Assembly: GCA_041905595.1 (NCBI GenBank) | Contig: JAYRKT010000019.1 | Location: 10,047-74,046, forward strand | Reading direction: 5' to 3' | Length of the DNA: 64,000 nt | DNA from: Aliitabrizicola sp041905595 | GTDB taxonomy: Bacteria; Pseudomonadota; Alphaproteobacteria; Rhodobacterales; Rhodobacteraceae | Part shown: piece by piece, positions 35,506 through 44,220 of the stretch | Numbering within the stretch: the first letter of the stretch is position 1 | How the letters are laid out: each line of letters begins with the position of its first letter | Translations under genes and position numbers: made by a program | Notes under the pieces: generated by a model | Told to the model about the DNA's origin: nothing | What the model saw: the letters and a program-made list of their open reading frames with translations, nothing else | Database searches by the model: none

Positions 35506-36903
35506 TTACGCGGCGGCTTTCAGCCAGCCGTCGGCCTTCAGCGCCGCATAGGTCTCGTCGAGCGATTTCCAGGCGCGCTCGATGAGCACGTCGATTTCCG
35601 ACGGCTCGATGACCAGGGGCGGCGAGATGATCATGCGGTCACCGACGTGGCGCATGATGAGGTCGTTGGCAAAGCAGCGCTCGCGGCAACGATAGCCGAC
35701 CTTGCCTTCGTCGGTGGCGAACTTGGCGCGGGTGGCCTTGTTCGGGGTCAGCGCGATCGAGCCCATCAGCCCTACGAGCTTGGCCTCGCCGACCAGCGGG
35801 TGATCGGTCAGGCTCTGCCATTTCACCGCGAGGTAGGGATTGGCCACATCACGAACGTGATCGACGATCTTCTCTTCCTGCATGATCCGCAGGTTTTCCA
35901 GCGCCACGGCGGCAGCCACCGGATGGCCCGAATAGGTGTAGCCGTGGTTGAAATCGCCAGCGCCGCCGACGGTCGCCGCAACCTCGTCACAGACGATCGA
36001 GCCGCCGATCGGCTGGTAGCCCGAGCTGAGACCCTTGGCGATGGTCATGATATGCGGGCGGATGTTGAAGGTTTCCGACCCGAACCAGTTGCCGGTGCGG
36101 CCGAAACCGGTGATGACCTCGTCGGCGATCAGCAGGATGCCGTACTTGTCGACGATGCGCTGGATTTCCGGCCAGTAGGTCGAGGGCGGAACGATCACGC
36201 CGCCGGCGCCCTGGATCGGCTCGCCGATGAAGGCCGCGACATTCTCGACGCCAAGCTCGAGGATCTTCTCTTCCAGCTGGCGCGCACGGGCCAGGCCGAA
36301 TTCCTCGGGCGACATGTCGCCGCCCTGCGCCCACCAGTTCGGCTCGTCGATATGGGCGATACCGTCGATCTTGCCGCCATGGGCATGGATCGACTTCATC
36401 CCGCCAAGCGAGCCGCCGCCCATGGTCGAGCCGTGATAGCCGTTCCAGCGCGCGATGATCGTGCGCTTCTCGGGCTGGCCCTTGACCTGCCAGTAGCGGC
36501 GGACGAGGCGGATGTTGGTGTCATTGGCTTCCGAGCCCGAGCCCGCGAAGAAGACGTGGTTCAGATCGCCCGGTGCAAGCTCGGCGAGTTTCGCGGCCAG
36601 AGCGATCGCCGGCACATGAGTTGTCTGGAAGAAGGTGTTGTAATAGCTCAGTTCTTCCATCTGGCGGGCTGCGGCCTCGGCCAGTTCCTTGCGGCCATAG
36701 CCGATGTTCACGCACCACAGGCCTGCCATGGCGTCGAGGATCTTGTGGCCCTCGCTGTCCTTCAGCCAGACGCCCTTGGCGGAGGTGATGACGCGCGCCC
36801 CCTTCTGGGCCAGTTCCGCGTTCGCGGTGAAGGGATGCATGTGATGGGCCGCGTCCAGACGCTGCAGTTCGGCCGTCGGCAGGTGGTTGGTGATCTTGTT
36901 CAT
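35506..36903 (-). CDS. class III aminotransferase (omega-aminotransferase type)
   Basis: A 465-residue PLP enzyme with the fold-type I class III signature: MAGLWCVNIGYGRKEL, VFFAGSGSEANDTNIRLVR, GYHGSTMGGGSLGG, FIGEPIQGAGGVIVPP, LIADEVITGFGRTG, and the PLP lysine about Lys290 in TIAKGLSSGYQP. The closest types are putrescine:pyruvate and related omega-amino acid aminotransferases. The substrate is not certain. The ATG at 36901-36903 gives the normal N-terminus. It is likely controlled by the GntR regulator just upstream through TTGATCAA sites at 36997-37034. Confidence 0.9.
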   Translation of the reverse strand: MNKITNHLPTAELQRLDAAHHMHPFTANAELAQKGARVITSAKGVWLKDSEGHKILDAMAGLWCVNIGYGRKELAEAAARQMEELSYYNTFFQTTHVPAIALAAKLAELAPGDLNHVFFAGSGSEANDTNIRLVRRYWQVKGQPEKRTIIARWNGYHGSTMGGGSLGGMKSIHAHGGKIDGIAHIDEPNWWAQGGDMSPEEFGLARARQLEEKILELGVENVAAFIGEPIQGAGGVIVPPSTYWPEIQRIVDKYGILLIADEVITGFGRTGNWFGSETFNIRPHIMTIAKGLSSGYQPIGGSIVCDEVAATVGGAGDFNHGYTYSGHPVAAAVALENLRIMQEEKIVDHVRDVANPYLAVKWQSLTDHPLVGEAKLVGLMGSIALTPNKATRAKFATDEGKVGYRCRERCFANDLIMRHVGDRMIISPPLVIEPSEIDVLIERAWKSLDETYAALKADGWLKAAA

Positions 36904-36996
36904 GGCATCCTCGGACTTGGTCCGGGTGCGGTCAGGCCCCTCTGGCCCCCTGCCCCGGTTCGGCACCGGAATCGGCACCTCTCATGCTGCGACAAT

Positions 36997-37034
36997 ATGA
37001 TCAAAATCGGCAGGGATGCAAGATTTGATCAAAT
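36997..37034. promoter_or_regulatory. putative GntR operators upstream of aminotransferase gene
   Basis: ATTTGATCAAAT (37023-37034) is a perfect 12-bp palindrome; ATGATCAA at 36997-37004 is a second near-copy, and GATCAA recurs near 37043. The region lies between the aminotransferase start (36903) and the gntR stop (37045). A third TTGATCAA is found before gntR itself at 37731-37738. Confidence 0.55.
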
Positions 37035-37044
37035 TATTGGAAGA

Positions 37045-37704
37045 TCAAACTTCGCCTGCCCTGAGCGCCGCGCGAACCTGGTCGATGCCCTGGACGATGT
37101 CTTGCTCAATCGCCCGAGACAGCGCGGCAAAATCTCCTGCGCGCAGGGCCGCCAAAGCCTCTTCATGCTGGTCGGGAAGGTTCTGCGCTCCGATCCGGGC
37201 GCAGACCACGCGCAGAGCGGGACCGAAACGCAGCCAGAGCGACCGGGCAATGTCATTCAGCACATTGGCATCGGCTGCGTCGTAGAGCGTGAAATGGAAA
37301 CGGGTGTTGCCCTCGAGATATTCGTGGACATCACCATGCTCGATGGCTGCATCGATGCCGCGGTCGATCAGGTCCAGCGCGTCGATCTGCTCGACGGAAA
37401 GGCGCGGGCCGGCGAGTTCGGCCAGCTTCGGCTCGATGGTCAGGCGGGCGAAGGCGATCTGTTCGAGAAGGCCTTCGGTCATCTGCGGAACGACGACACG
37501 ACGATTGCCCTGCAGCAGCAGTGCGCCCTCGGCCGTGAGTCGCCGGATCGCCTCGCGCACAGGTGTCATGCCTGCATCGAGGTCGCGGATCAGGCCCTGG
37601 ATCGTCACCGGCTGGCCCGGCTCGAGCACGCCAAAAAGCACCATGTCGCGCAAGCGGCCGTAGGTGACCTCATGCGTCGGGATGTTGCGATCTTCAGCGT
37701 TCAT
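37045..37704 (-). CDS. GntR family transcriptional regulator (FadR/VanR-like, FCD domain)
   Basis: A 219-residue regulator: winged helix at the N-terminus (THEVTYGRLRDMVLFGVLEPGQ, GMTPVREAIRRLTAEGAL) and an all-helical FCD effector domain with HFHFTLYDAAD-like NTRFHFTLYDAADANVL and a late His that would form the metal or ligand site. The ATG at 37702-37704 has GAGGAAG upstream; the GTG 18 bp earlier is less likely. TTGATCAA palindromes flank it on both sides, fitting autoregulation and control of the adjacent aminotransferase. Confidence 0.9.
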   Translation of the reverse strand: MNAEDRNIPTHEVTYGRLRDMVLFGVLEPGQPVTIQGLIRDLDAGMTPVREAIRRLTAEGALLLQGNRRVVVPQMTEGLLEQIAFARLTIEPKLAELAGPRLSVEQIDALDLIDRGIDAAIEHGDVHEYLEGNTRFHFTLYDAADANVLNDIARSLWLRFGPALRVVCARIGAQNLPDQHEEALAALRAGDFAALSRAIEQDIVQGIDQVRAALRAGEV

Positions 37705-37730
37705 GGGCACTTCCTCGGCCACTCGGGAAT

Positions 37731-37738
37731 TTGATCAA
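37731..37738. promoter_or_regulatory. putative GntR autoregulatory operator
   Basis: TTGATCAA, identical in core to the palindrome at 37026-37033, lies 27 bp upstream of the gntR start codon in the short gap to aroB. Confidence 0.45.
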
Positions 37739-37760
37739 TTAGGCCAAGGCAGCGGCGGGA

Positions 37761-38879
37761 TCAACCGGCTTTGCCCCGAAGCGCGTCCGTCAGTAGCCGT
37801 TTCACCACATCGCCGGGAACGTCGTCGGCGACGAACGCCTGTCCGATCCCCCGCGCCAGGATGAAGCGCAGCCGCCCGTCGATCACCTTCTTGTCCTGCG
37901 CCATGAGTGCAAGCAGCGCCTCGGCATCCGGCAGGTCGCCGGGAATGTCGGCCAGGTCGGTCTTCATGCCCATGGCCTTCAGATGCGCGCGGACGCGGCT
38001 CGGCGCTTCCTGCGAACACAGGCCAAGCTGCTGGCTCAGTTCGAAGGCCAACGCGCAGCCGATCGCCACGCCTTCCCCGTGCAGGAGCCGGTCGGAATAG
38101 CCGGTTGCCGATTCCAGCGCGTGGCAGAAGGTGTGGCCAAGGTTGAGAAGCGCACGCTCGCCTTCCTCCGTCTCGTCCCGCTCGACGATTCCCGCCTTCA
38201 TCTCCACCGACCGCAGCACCGCGCGCTGGCGCAGCGCGGCGTTGCCGGCAAGACGCGGCCCCTCGGCCTCAAGCCATTCGAAGAACAGCGGATCGCCGAG
38301 AAGGCCGTATTTCACCACCTCGCCATAGCCAGCAAGGAAGTCGCGGGCGCGCAGCGTCTCCAGCACCCCGATATCGGCCAGAACGAGGCATGGCTGGTGG
38401 AAGGCTCCGACAAGGTTCTTGCCCTGAGCCGTGTTGATCCCCGTCTTGCCACCGACCGAGCTATCGACCTGCGCCAGAAGCGAGGTCGGAACCTGCACGA
38501 AACGAACGCCCCGGCGCAGGATGGCCGAGGCAAAACCGATCAGGTCGCCGATTACGCCGCCGCCAAAGGCCACAACGACATCGCGCCGCTCGACCTTGTG
38601 TTCCAGCAGCCATTCCGTCGCCCGCGCCAGATGGGCCCAATCCTTGGTCCCTTCGCCCGCCGGCAGGACCAGCGCGGAAGAGGCGATGCCCTCGGCGTCG
38701 AGCGCCGCCTGCAGCCGCGCCAGATGCAGGGGGGCCACGCGGTTCTCGGTGACGATCGCCACCCGCTTGCGCTTGAGAAGCGGCGCGATCTCGACGCCAG
38801 CGCGGTCGATCAGCCCCTCGCCGATCCGTACCTCGTAGGACCGCGCCCCAAGCGCGACCGGAACCGTCTGGATCGTCAT
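37761..38879 (-). CDS. aroB: 3-dehydroquinate synthase
   Basis: A 372-residue NAD- and metal-dependent enzyme, second step of the shikimate pathway. Motifs: VAFGGGVIGDLIGFASAI, VQVPTSLLAQVDSSVGGKTG, YGEVVKYGLL, and the metal-binding His in LNLGHTFCHALE and LLHGEGVAIG. Length is typical (about 370). The start ATG is at 38879, 1 bp from the aroK stop, so aroK-aroB is an operon. Confidence 0.97.
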   Translation of the reverse strand: MTIQTVPVALGARSYEVRIGEGLIDRAGVEIAPLLKRKRVAIVTENRVAPLHLARLQAALDAEGIASSALVLPAGEGTKDWAHLARATEWLLEHKVERRDVVVAFGGGVIGDLIGFASAILRRGVRFVQVPTSLLAQVDSSVGGKTGINTAQGKNLVGAFHQPCLVLADIGVLETLRARDFLAGYGEVVKYGLLGDPLFFEWLEAEGPRLAGNAALRQRAVLRSVEMKAGIVERDETEEGERALLNLGHTFCHALESATGYSDRLLHGEGVAIGCALAFELSQQLGLCSQEAPSRVRAHLKAMGMKTDLADIPGDLPDAEALLALMAQDKKVIDGRLRFILARGIGQAFVADDVPGDVVKRLLTDALRGKAG

Positions 38880-38880
38880 G

Positions 38881-39465
38881 TCATCTTCCTTCTTTCGGGC
38901 CTTCCCACAGGTCGGGGCGCGCCTTCAGCGCCGCCAGCACCCGCGCCGCCATATCCTCCACCGAATAGGACGGGCTCCCTTCCACGGTCACGTCGGCAAG
39001 CGCATAGACCGGCACGCGGGCCTCGTAGATCGTCCGCAGCGTCTCGCGGGGGGTGGGGGTGCGCAGAAGCGGCCGGGTGGTCTTGTGGCGGACCCGCTGC
39101 CACAGGAGGTCGAGATCGGCCTTCAGCCAGACCGACACGCCGTGCGCGGCGATCAGATTGCGGTTTGTCTCGGCCAGAAATGCCCCGCCACCAGTTGACA
39201 GGATGCAGGGGTTGCCGTGCAGCAGCCGGCTCAGCACCTCGGTCTCGCGGGCGCGGAAGAACGGCTCGCCGTCGCGTTCGAAGATTTCAGCGATCGACCG
39301 GTTTGCAGCGCGCACGATCTCCTCGTCCGAATCGAGGAACGGCACGGCGAGCATCCGGGCCAACGCCGTGCCTACGGCCGTCTTGCCCGCCCCCATCATG
39401 CCCACCATCACGACGGTTTTCTTCAGCCGTCCACCCAATTTCGGCAGCGTCCCGCGCAAGTTCAA
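38881..39465 (-). CDS. aroK: shikimate kinase
   Basis: A 194-residue P-loop kinase phosphorylating shikimate. Walker A is VMVGMMGAGKTAVG, the DSD shikimate motif is FLDSDEEIV, and STGGGAFL is the GGG substrate loop; RPLLRTPTP follows as the lid. No ATG lies close to the fold; a TTG at 39463-39465 with GGCGGA upstream gives a normal N-terminus. A longer form from an ATG at 39544-39546 is possible, but a TATATAT stretch near 39500 looks like the -10 box for a transcript starting after it. Cotranscribed with aroB. Confidence 0.9.
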   Translation of the reverse strand: MNLRGTLPKLGGRLKKTVVMVGMMGAGKTAVGTALARMLAVPFLDSDEEIVRAANRSIAEIFERDGEPFFRARETEVLSRLLHGNPCILSTGGGAFLAETNRNLIAAHGVSVWLKADLDLLWQRVRHKTTRPLLRTPTPRETLRTIYEARVPVYALADVTVEGSPSYSVEDMAARVLAALKARPDLWEGPKEGR

Positions 39466-39610
39466 CTTTCCGCCTTGAATGGCGTGAAGTCGCAGAGAAT
39501 GCCATATATATTCGCATCGCTCGACATCGAGACCCGGAACGGGCATGGGAGCGGCAGGCGGTGCGTCGCGCATCACCGGTGCAGAAGAAACAGAACAAGG
39601 CTAGGCAGGC

Positions 39611-39745
39611 ATGGCACGCATCTTCATCGCAGTTCTGGTGCTGGCGATTCTGGCGGTGGTGGCACTGGCGGTCTTTGCCTATTTCGGCGACCTGACGCCG
39701 CAGCAGGCGCCGGTCAGCGTGCCGGTGACGCTGGATGTCCACTGA
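39611..39745 (+). CDS. small single-span membrane protein
   Basis: A 44-residue protein with one hydrophobic segment (residues 4-24, IFIAVLVLAILAVVALAVFA) then YFGDLTPQQAPVSVPVTLDV. Typical of conserved small membrane proteins of this order. The ATG at 39611 follows GGCAGGC. It overlaps the start of the next gene by 11 bp and is divergent from aroK. Function unknown. Confidence 0.65.
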   Translation: MARIFIAVLVLAILAVVALAVFAYFGDLTPQQAPVSVPVTLDVH

Positions 39746-41276
39746 GACGGGCCGCGCCGCCCTTCTGATCCTGGCGTTTCTGGCGCAACCCGTCCGGGCG
39801 GAGGCGCCGCTTTCCGCCATTGACTGGCTGTCGAACTCGATCAAAGAACCTGTCGCCAGCGCCCCGGCCAAGCCCGAGGAACCGGCGGTCACCTCTGGCG
39901 CGGCGGTCGAGCCCAATATCTCGGTCAGCGTGATCGGGGCGCCGTCACCCGATGCAGCCGGCCTGCTGCCGCCCGCCGTGACCGGGCTTCCGCCGAGCCT
40001 CTGGGGACTTGGCCGGACCGACGAGATCGTGACGCTGATCCGCCAGCCCCGGCCCGGAACGCTGCCGGCCCTGCAATCGCTGCTGACGGCCGTGCTGCTG
40101 GCCGAATCCGAACCGCCGGCCGATGCGGCCGGTTCGGGCAAGCTCCTCCTTGCGCGGATCGACGCCCTGCTCGACATGGGCGCGCTGGATCAGGTCGCGG
40201 CGCTGATCGATGTTGCCGACAGCAACGACGCCGAGATCTTCCGGCGCGAATTCGACGTGGCGCTGCTGACCGGAGACGAGGATGCGGCCTGCAAGAAGAT
40301 GCAAGCCTCGCCTACGCTTGCCCCGACCTTTCCCGCCCGCATCTTCTGCCTGGCGCGGTCGGGGGACTGGAACGCAGCGGCACTGACCCTGCGTACGGCC
40401 GAGGCGCTTGGCTATGTCACCGCCGAGGAAGAGGAACTGCTGGCCCGCTTTCTCGACCCCGATGTGGCGGATGGCGCGCCCGATCTGCCGATCCCCGACC
40501 GCCCGTCGCCGCTCGTCTGGCGCATGTACGAGGCGGTCGGCCAGCCGCTGCCGACGACCCAGCTGCCCGTTGCCTTCGCGCATGCCGAACTGCGGGAAAC
40601 CGCGGGATGGAAGGCGCAGCTCGACGCTGCCGAACGGCTGGCCCGAGTGGGCGCGGTGCCACCGAACCAGCTTCTGGGGTTGTACACCCTGCGTCAGCCT
40701 GCGGCTTCGGGCGGAGTCTGGGACCGAGCCGCGGGCGTCCAGAAGCTCGAGAGGGCCATCGGAGCGCAGGATGCGACAGATGTGGGCGAGATGCTGCCCG
40801 GTGTCTGGGACCTGATGGTGACGAGCGAGCTTGAGGTTCCCTTCGCCACGATTTTCGCCGCACCGCTCGCCGCCCTGCCGCTCAAGGGCTATGCCGCGGG
40901 CCTTGCCTTCCGGATCGAACTTCTGTCGCCGGACTACCGGAAGCTGACGGCAGGCTATAAGCCGGTCGACGTGACAGAGGGCTTCCTGCTGGGTCTTGCC
41001 CGCGGCAGCCTGGTTGGCACGACCGCGCCCGACAGCCTGGCGCGCGCCATCGAACCGGCCTTCACCAAGCCCGTGCTTTCGCCGCGCTCGAAGGCGCTAC
41101 TGGCCGACAACCGGGTGGGCGAGGCGATCCTGAACGCCATCGACGAGATCGCGCAGGGGCTGAGCACCGATCTCAAGGGCGTCACGACCGGGCTGTCGCT
41201 TTTGCGCAAGGTCGGGCTCGAGGATGTCGCGCGGCAGACGTCACTGGAGCTGATGCTTCTGGAACGCCGGGGCTAG
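39735..41276 (+). CDS. hypothetical exported protein (513 aa), helical repeats
   Basis: A 513-residue protein with a signal-like N-terminus (residues 8-22, ALLILAFLAQPVRAEAP). Then comes an Ala/Pro-rich linker and a long helical body (LLAVLLAESEPP, ALLDMGALDQVAALIDVAD and similar), like TPR/HEAT-type repeats. I do not recognise a known domain. It sits between a small membrane protein, which it overlaps by 11 bp, and xerD, 6 bp downstream. Location suggests periplasmic. The function is open. Confidence 0.75.
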   Translation: MSTETGRAALLILAFLAQPVRAEAPLSAIDWLSNSIKEPVASAPAKPEEPAVTSGAAVEPNISVSVIGAPSPDAAGLLPPAVTGLPPSLWGLGRTDEIVTLIRQPRPGTLPALQSLLTAVLLAESEPPADAAGSGKLLLARIDALLDMGALDQVAALIDVADSNDAEIFRREFDVALLTGDEDAACKKMQASPTLAPTFPARIFCLARSGDWNAAALTLRTAEALGYVTAEEEELLARFLDPDVADGAPDLPIPDRPSPLVWRMYEAVGQPLPTTQLPVAFAHAELRETAGWKAQLDAAERLARVGAVPPNQLLGLYTLRQPAASGGVWDRAAGVQKLERAIGAQDATDVGEMLPGVWDLMVTSELEVPFATIFAAPLAALPLKGYAAGLAFRIELLSPDYRKLTAGYKPVDVTEGFLLGLARGSLVGTTAPDSLARAIEPAFTKPVLSPRSKALLADNRVGEAILNAIDEIAQGLSTDLKGVTTGLSLLRKVGLEDVARQTSLELMLLERRG

Positions 41277-41282
41277 CTGCGC

Positions 41283-42206
41283 ATGGACCGCTGGATCTCG
41301 GCCTTTCTCGAGGCGCAGGCGGCGGAACGGGATGCCGCGCGCAACACCCGCCTGGCCTATGGCCGCGACCTGAAGGATTTCGCCGACTGGCTGGACCGCC
41401 GCGGCAGCGACTTTGCCCGCGCCGCCCGGGCCGAGGTCGAGGACTACCTTGTCTTCTGTGACGCGCAGGGCCTGTCCAAGGCCACCCGTGCCCGTCGCCT
41501 GTCGGCGATCCGTCAGATGTACCGCTTCGCCCATGAGGAAGGCTTCCGCGCCGACAATCCCGCGCTGCCGATCAAGGGCCCGGGCCGGATGCAGCGCCTG
41601 CCCAAGACTTTGAGCCAGGCCGAGGTCGACGCGCTCTTGCAGGCTGCCGCGGCGACCGGGCGCGACGAGGGCGAAAAACTGCGCAACCGCTGCCTGATGG
41701 AGCTGATCTACGCGACTGGCCTGCGGGTTTCGGAACTGGTCGAACTGCCGATCGCGGCGGTCCGGGGCGATCCCCGCATGATCCTTGTCCGCGGCAAGGG
41801 TGGCAAGGAGCGCATGGTGCCGCTGTCCACCCCTGCCCGCGCGGCGCTGACCGCCTGGCTCGCCATCCGCGACCGCGACGAGGATCTGGCGCGGACCAAG
41901 GGAATCCCGCCCTCGCGCTTCGTTTTTCCCGCGGGCGGCAAGGACGGGCACATGACCCGGCAGGCTTTCCATTCGCTGGTCAAGACACTGGCGCTGAACG
42001 CGCGGATCGACCCGGAACGGGTGACGCCCCATACCCTGCGCCATGCTTTCGCCACCCACCTTCTGGAGGGCGGCGCCGACCTGCGGGTCATCCAGACGCT
42101 GCTGGGCCATGCCGACCTTGCCACGACCGAGATCTATACTCATGTGCTCGACGAACGGCTGAAATCGCTGGTCCTGACCCATCACCCGCTGGCCCGGGAC
42201 GACTGA
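41283..42206 (+). CDS. xerD: tyrosine recombinase XerD
   Basis: A 307-residue integrase-type recombinase that resolves chromosome dimers at dif with XerC and FtsK. The SAM-like N-terminal domain covers about residues 1-90. The catalytic set is Arg148 (ATGLRVSEL), Lys172 region (GKGGKERMVPL), His250/Arg253 (HTLRHAFATHLL), His276 (LLGHADLATTEIY) and Tyr285. XerD is favoured over XerC by the sequence style and the recurrent Rhodobacterales neighbourhood with aroKB; XerC remains possible. There is no sign of a mobile element, so a housekeeping role is likely. Confidence 0.88.
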   Translation: MDRWISAFLEAQAAERDAARNTRLAYGRDLKDFADWLDRRGSDFARAARAEVEDYLVFCDAQGLSKATRARRLSAIRQMYRFAHEEGFRADNPALPIKGPGRMQRLPKTLSQAEVDALLQAAAATGRDEGEKLRNRCLMELIYATGLRVSELVELPIAAVRGDPRMILVRGKGGKERMVPLSTPARAALTAWLAIRDRDEDLARTKGIPPSRFVFPAGGKDGHMTRQAFHSLVKTLALNARIDPERVTPHTLRHAFATHLLEGGADLRVIQTLLGHADLATTEIYTHVLDERLKSLVLTHHPLARDD

Positions 42207-42267
42207 CTGCGCCTTGCGGCGGGCGGTCCTGCGCCGCATAAGCGAAGCAGGTTGCAAGGGTTGCCCC

Positions 42268-43569
42268 ATGGATATCTCTGGTCTCGACACCTCATTCTGG
42301 CTGACGGTTGGTGCGGTCATCCTGCTCTTGCTGCTGTCGGCCTTCTTCTCCGGGTCCGAGACAGCGCTGACTGCCGCCTCGCGCGGCAAGCTCAGGGCGC
42401 AGGCGGACAAGGGATCGACCGGCGCGGCGGCGGCGCTGAAGGTCACCGATGACAACGAGCGGATGATCGGCGCGCTGCTTCTGGGCAACAACATCGCCAA
42501 CATCACATCGGCCTCGCTCGCCACGGCCGCCCTGACGCAGCTTTTTGGCGCCAGTGGCGTGGCGGTTGCGACCTTCGGCATCACCGTCCTCGTCCTTGTC
42601 TTCGGCGAAGTGCTGCCCAAGACCTATGCCATCACCAACGCCGAGGCCGCGTCGGCCCGCGTCGCCCCGGCAATCCTGTGGGTGATCCGCCTGTTCTCGC
42701 CCATTGTCGCGGTCGTCCGAGCCCTCGTTCGTGGCATCCTTCGACTCTTCGGGGTCCGCACCGATCCCGACGGCCAGATGCTGGCTCTGCGCGAGGAGAT
42801 TGTCGGCGCCATCGCCCTTGGCCATTCCGGCGGCGCGGTGGAGAAGGAACATCGTGACCGGCTGATGGGCGCGCTCGACCTGACCGACCGCACCGTGGAC
42901 GAGATCATGCGCCACCGCAGCCAGATCGAGATGATCGACGCCGATGCAGCTCCCGATGCGATCTTGACCCAGTGTCTTGCCTCGCGCCACACGCGCCTGC
43001 CGGTTTATCGCGAAAGCCCCGAGAACATCCTCGGCGTCATCCATGCCAAGGATCTCTTGCGCGAGGTCGACCGGCTGGTGCGCGGACCCGATGCCGATCC
43101 GGCGGCGCTGGCCGATCTCGACATCCTCAAGGTGGCGATGAAGCCCTATTTCATCCCCGACACGACGACGCTTGACGAGCAGATGCGCGAATTCCTCAAG
43201 CGACGCACCCATTTTGCGCTGGTCGTCGATGAATACGGCGCGCTCGAGGGACTCATCACGCTCGAGGACATCCTGGAAGAGATTGTGGGCGACATCGCCG
43301 ACGAATTCGACATCGCGCCGACGACTGTGCTCAAGAGAGCGGCCGACGGCGATTATCTGGTCGAGGGGTCGATGACGATCCGCGACCTGAACCGGACGAT
43401 GGACTGGTCGCTGCCGGATGACGAGGCCAACACCGTCGCCGGCCTTGTCATCCATGAGGCGCAGATGATCCCGAGCGAAGGCCAGGCCTTCAGCTTTCAC
43501 GGCTTCCGCTTCCAGGTGGCGGGGCGGCAGGACAACCGCATCACCAAGCTCAAGGTGCGGCCGCTCTGA
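42268..43569 (+). CDS. CNNM/CorC (HlyC/CorC) family protein with CBS domains
   Basis: A 433-residue membrane protein: a DUF21/CNNM domain with three or four spans (LLLLSAFFSGSETALTAASR, LLGNNIANI, VLVFGEVLPKTYA), two CBS domains (about 200-330; HTRLPVYRESPENILGVIHA, LVVDEYGALEGLITLEDILE), and a CorC_HlyC domain (DGDYLVEGSMTIRDLN, FHGFRFQVA). Such proteins are linked to Mg2+/Co2+ efflux. The ATG at 42268 is chosen because earlier in-frame codons would encode an atypical Arg-rich start. It is 61 bp from xerD. Confidence 0.9.
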   Translation: MDISGLDTSFWLTVGAVILLLLLSAFFSGSETALTAASRGKLRAQADKGSTGAAAALKVTDDNERMIGALLLGNNIANITSASLATAALTQLFGASGVAVATFGITVLVLVFGEVLPKTYAITNAEAASARVAPAILWVIRLFSPIVAVVRALVRGILRLFGVRTDPDGQMLALREEIVGAIALGHSGGAVEKEHRDRLMGALDLTDRTVDEIMRHRSQIEMIDADAAPDAILTQCLASRHTRLPVYRESPENILGVIHAKDLLREVDRLVRGPDADPAALADLDILKVAMKPYFIPDTTTLDEQMREFLKRRTHFALVVDEYGALEGLITLEDILEEIVGDIADEFDIAPTTVLKRAADGDYLVEGSMTIRDLNRTMDWSLPDDEANTVAGLVIHEAQMIPSEGQAFSFHGFRFQVAGRQDNRITKLKVRPL

Positions 43570-43588
43570 TATGGCGGATGTGGAAGCA

Positions 43589-43717
43589 GGGGGCTTTGCG
43601 CCCCCTTTCCCCTGCCAGATCCTCCCGGATCGGGCGTTCGACGCTGATGATCTGCCACTGGCAGATCATCCGGGCGCGTCCCACCCCCCGCAGGGTGTTT
43701 TCTCCAAGAAGAAGCGG
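43589..43717 (+). repeat. GC-rich hairpin intergenic repeat, copy B, with internal palindrome
   Basis: Hairpin GGGGGC (43589-43594), loop TTTGC, GCCCCC (43600-43605) is the same loop as copy A (15572-15594). The tail CCCCCCGCAGGGTGTTTTC plus AAGAAGAAG (about 43684-43717) also matches. Between them lies a perfect palindrome with 12-bp arms, GATGATCTGCCA (43646-43657) and TGGCAGATCATC (43659-43670), absent from the other copies. It fills the gap between convergent genes. Confidence 0.55.
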
Positions 43718-43725
43718 CCGTCGCG

Positions 43726-44220
43726 TCAGGACTGCGCGCGTTTCCAGTCCTCAAGCGCGGCATTTTCTTCCCCGTCGGCCGGGGGGGCGGCAGCCGTCTT
43801 TACCGCCTTGGCAACCGCAGCCGGCCGGGTGCGAAAGTAATGCGCCTCGCGCGCGCCGAAATAGAAGCTCACCACCGCCCCCAGTAGCCACCAGAGCGGC
43901 TCTGGCACCAGTGCCAGTCCGCTCATCCGCTCGCCAAAGCTCACAGGCGCCGCCATTGCATAGACGAAGAGCGCAAGCGTGCCAAAGGCCAGAAGCGGAC
44001 GCGGCAAGCGGTTCAGCCCGTTGACGATGCGGTCGAAGCGGCCCTCCCCGGCTGACTGGAACTCGGACGAAAACTGGGTCAGCGCCGCCTCCTGCGCCTC
44101 GGCCGAAATCTCCATCTGCCGGGTCGCGTTCGGGGTGAAGACCTCGGCGACCGTCTTCACGGTAGAGCCCACCGCCTCGACCGCGCCGGAATTGCCAAGG
44201 ATCGTGCCGATCAACCCCAT
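43726..44220 (-). CDS. holin family protein (3 TMS type)
   Basis: A 164-residue protein with an N-terminal soluble part (SGAVEAVGSTVKTVAEVF, NATRQMEISAEAQEA) and about two or three hydrophobic segments (PLLAFGTLALFVYAMAAP, WWLLGAVVSFYFGAREAHYF), matching the holin_3TMs family. It overlaps the GH108 lysozyme gene stop by 10 bp. A holin next to a GH108 muramidase is the pair that lyses cells to release gene transfer agents in R. capsulatus. Confidence 0.8.
   Translation of the reverse strand: MGLIGTILGNSGAVEAVGSTVKTVAEVFTPNATRQMEISAEAQEAALTQFSSEFQSAGEGRFDRIVNGLNRLPRPLLAFGTLALFVYAMAAPVSFGERMSGLALVPEPLWWLLGAVVSFYFGAREAHYFRTRPAAVAKAVKTAAAPPADGEENAALEDWKRAQS

Noticed and set aside
35437..37734. 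A 765-codon plus-strand frame opposite the aminotransferase and GntR genes
   Set aside because: It spans two recognisable minus-strand genes and the regulatory gap between them; composition is that of an antisense frame.
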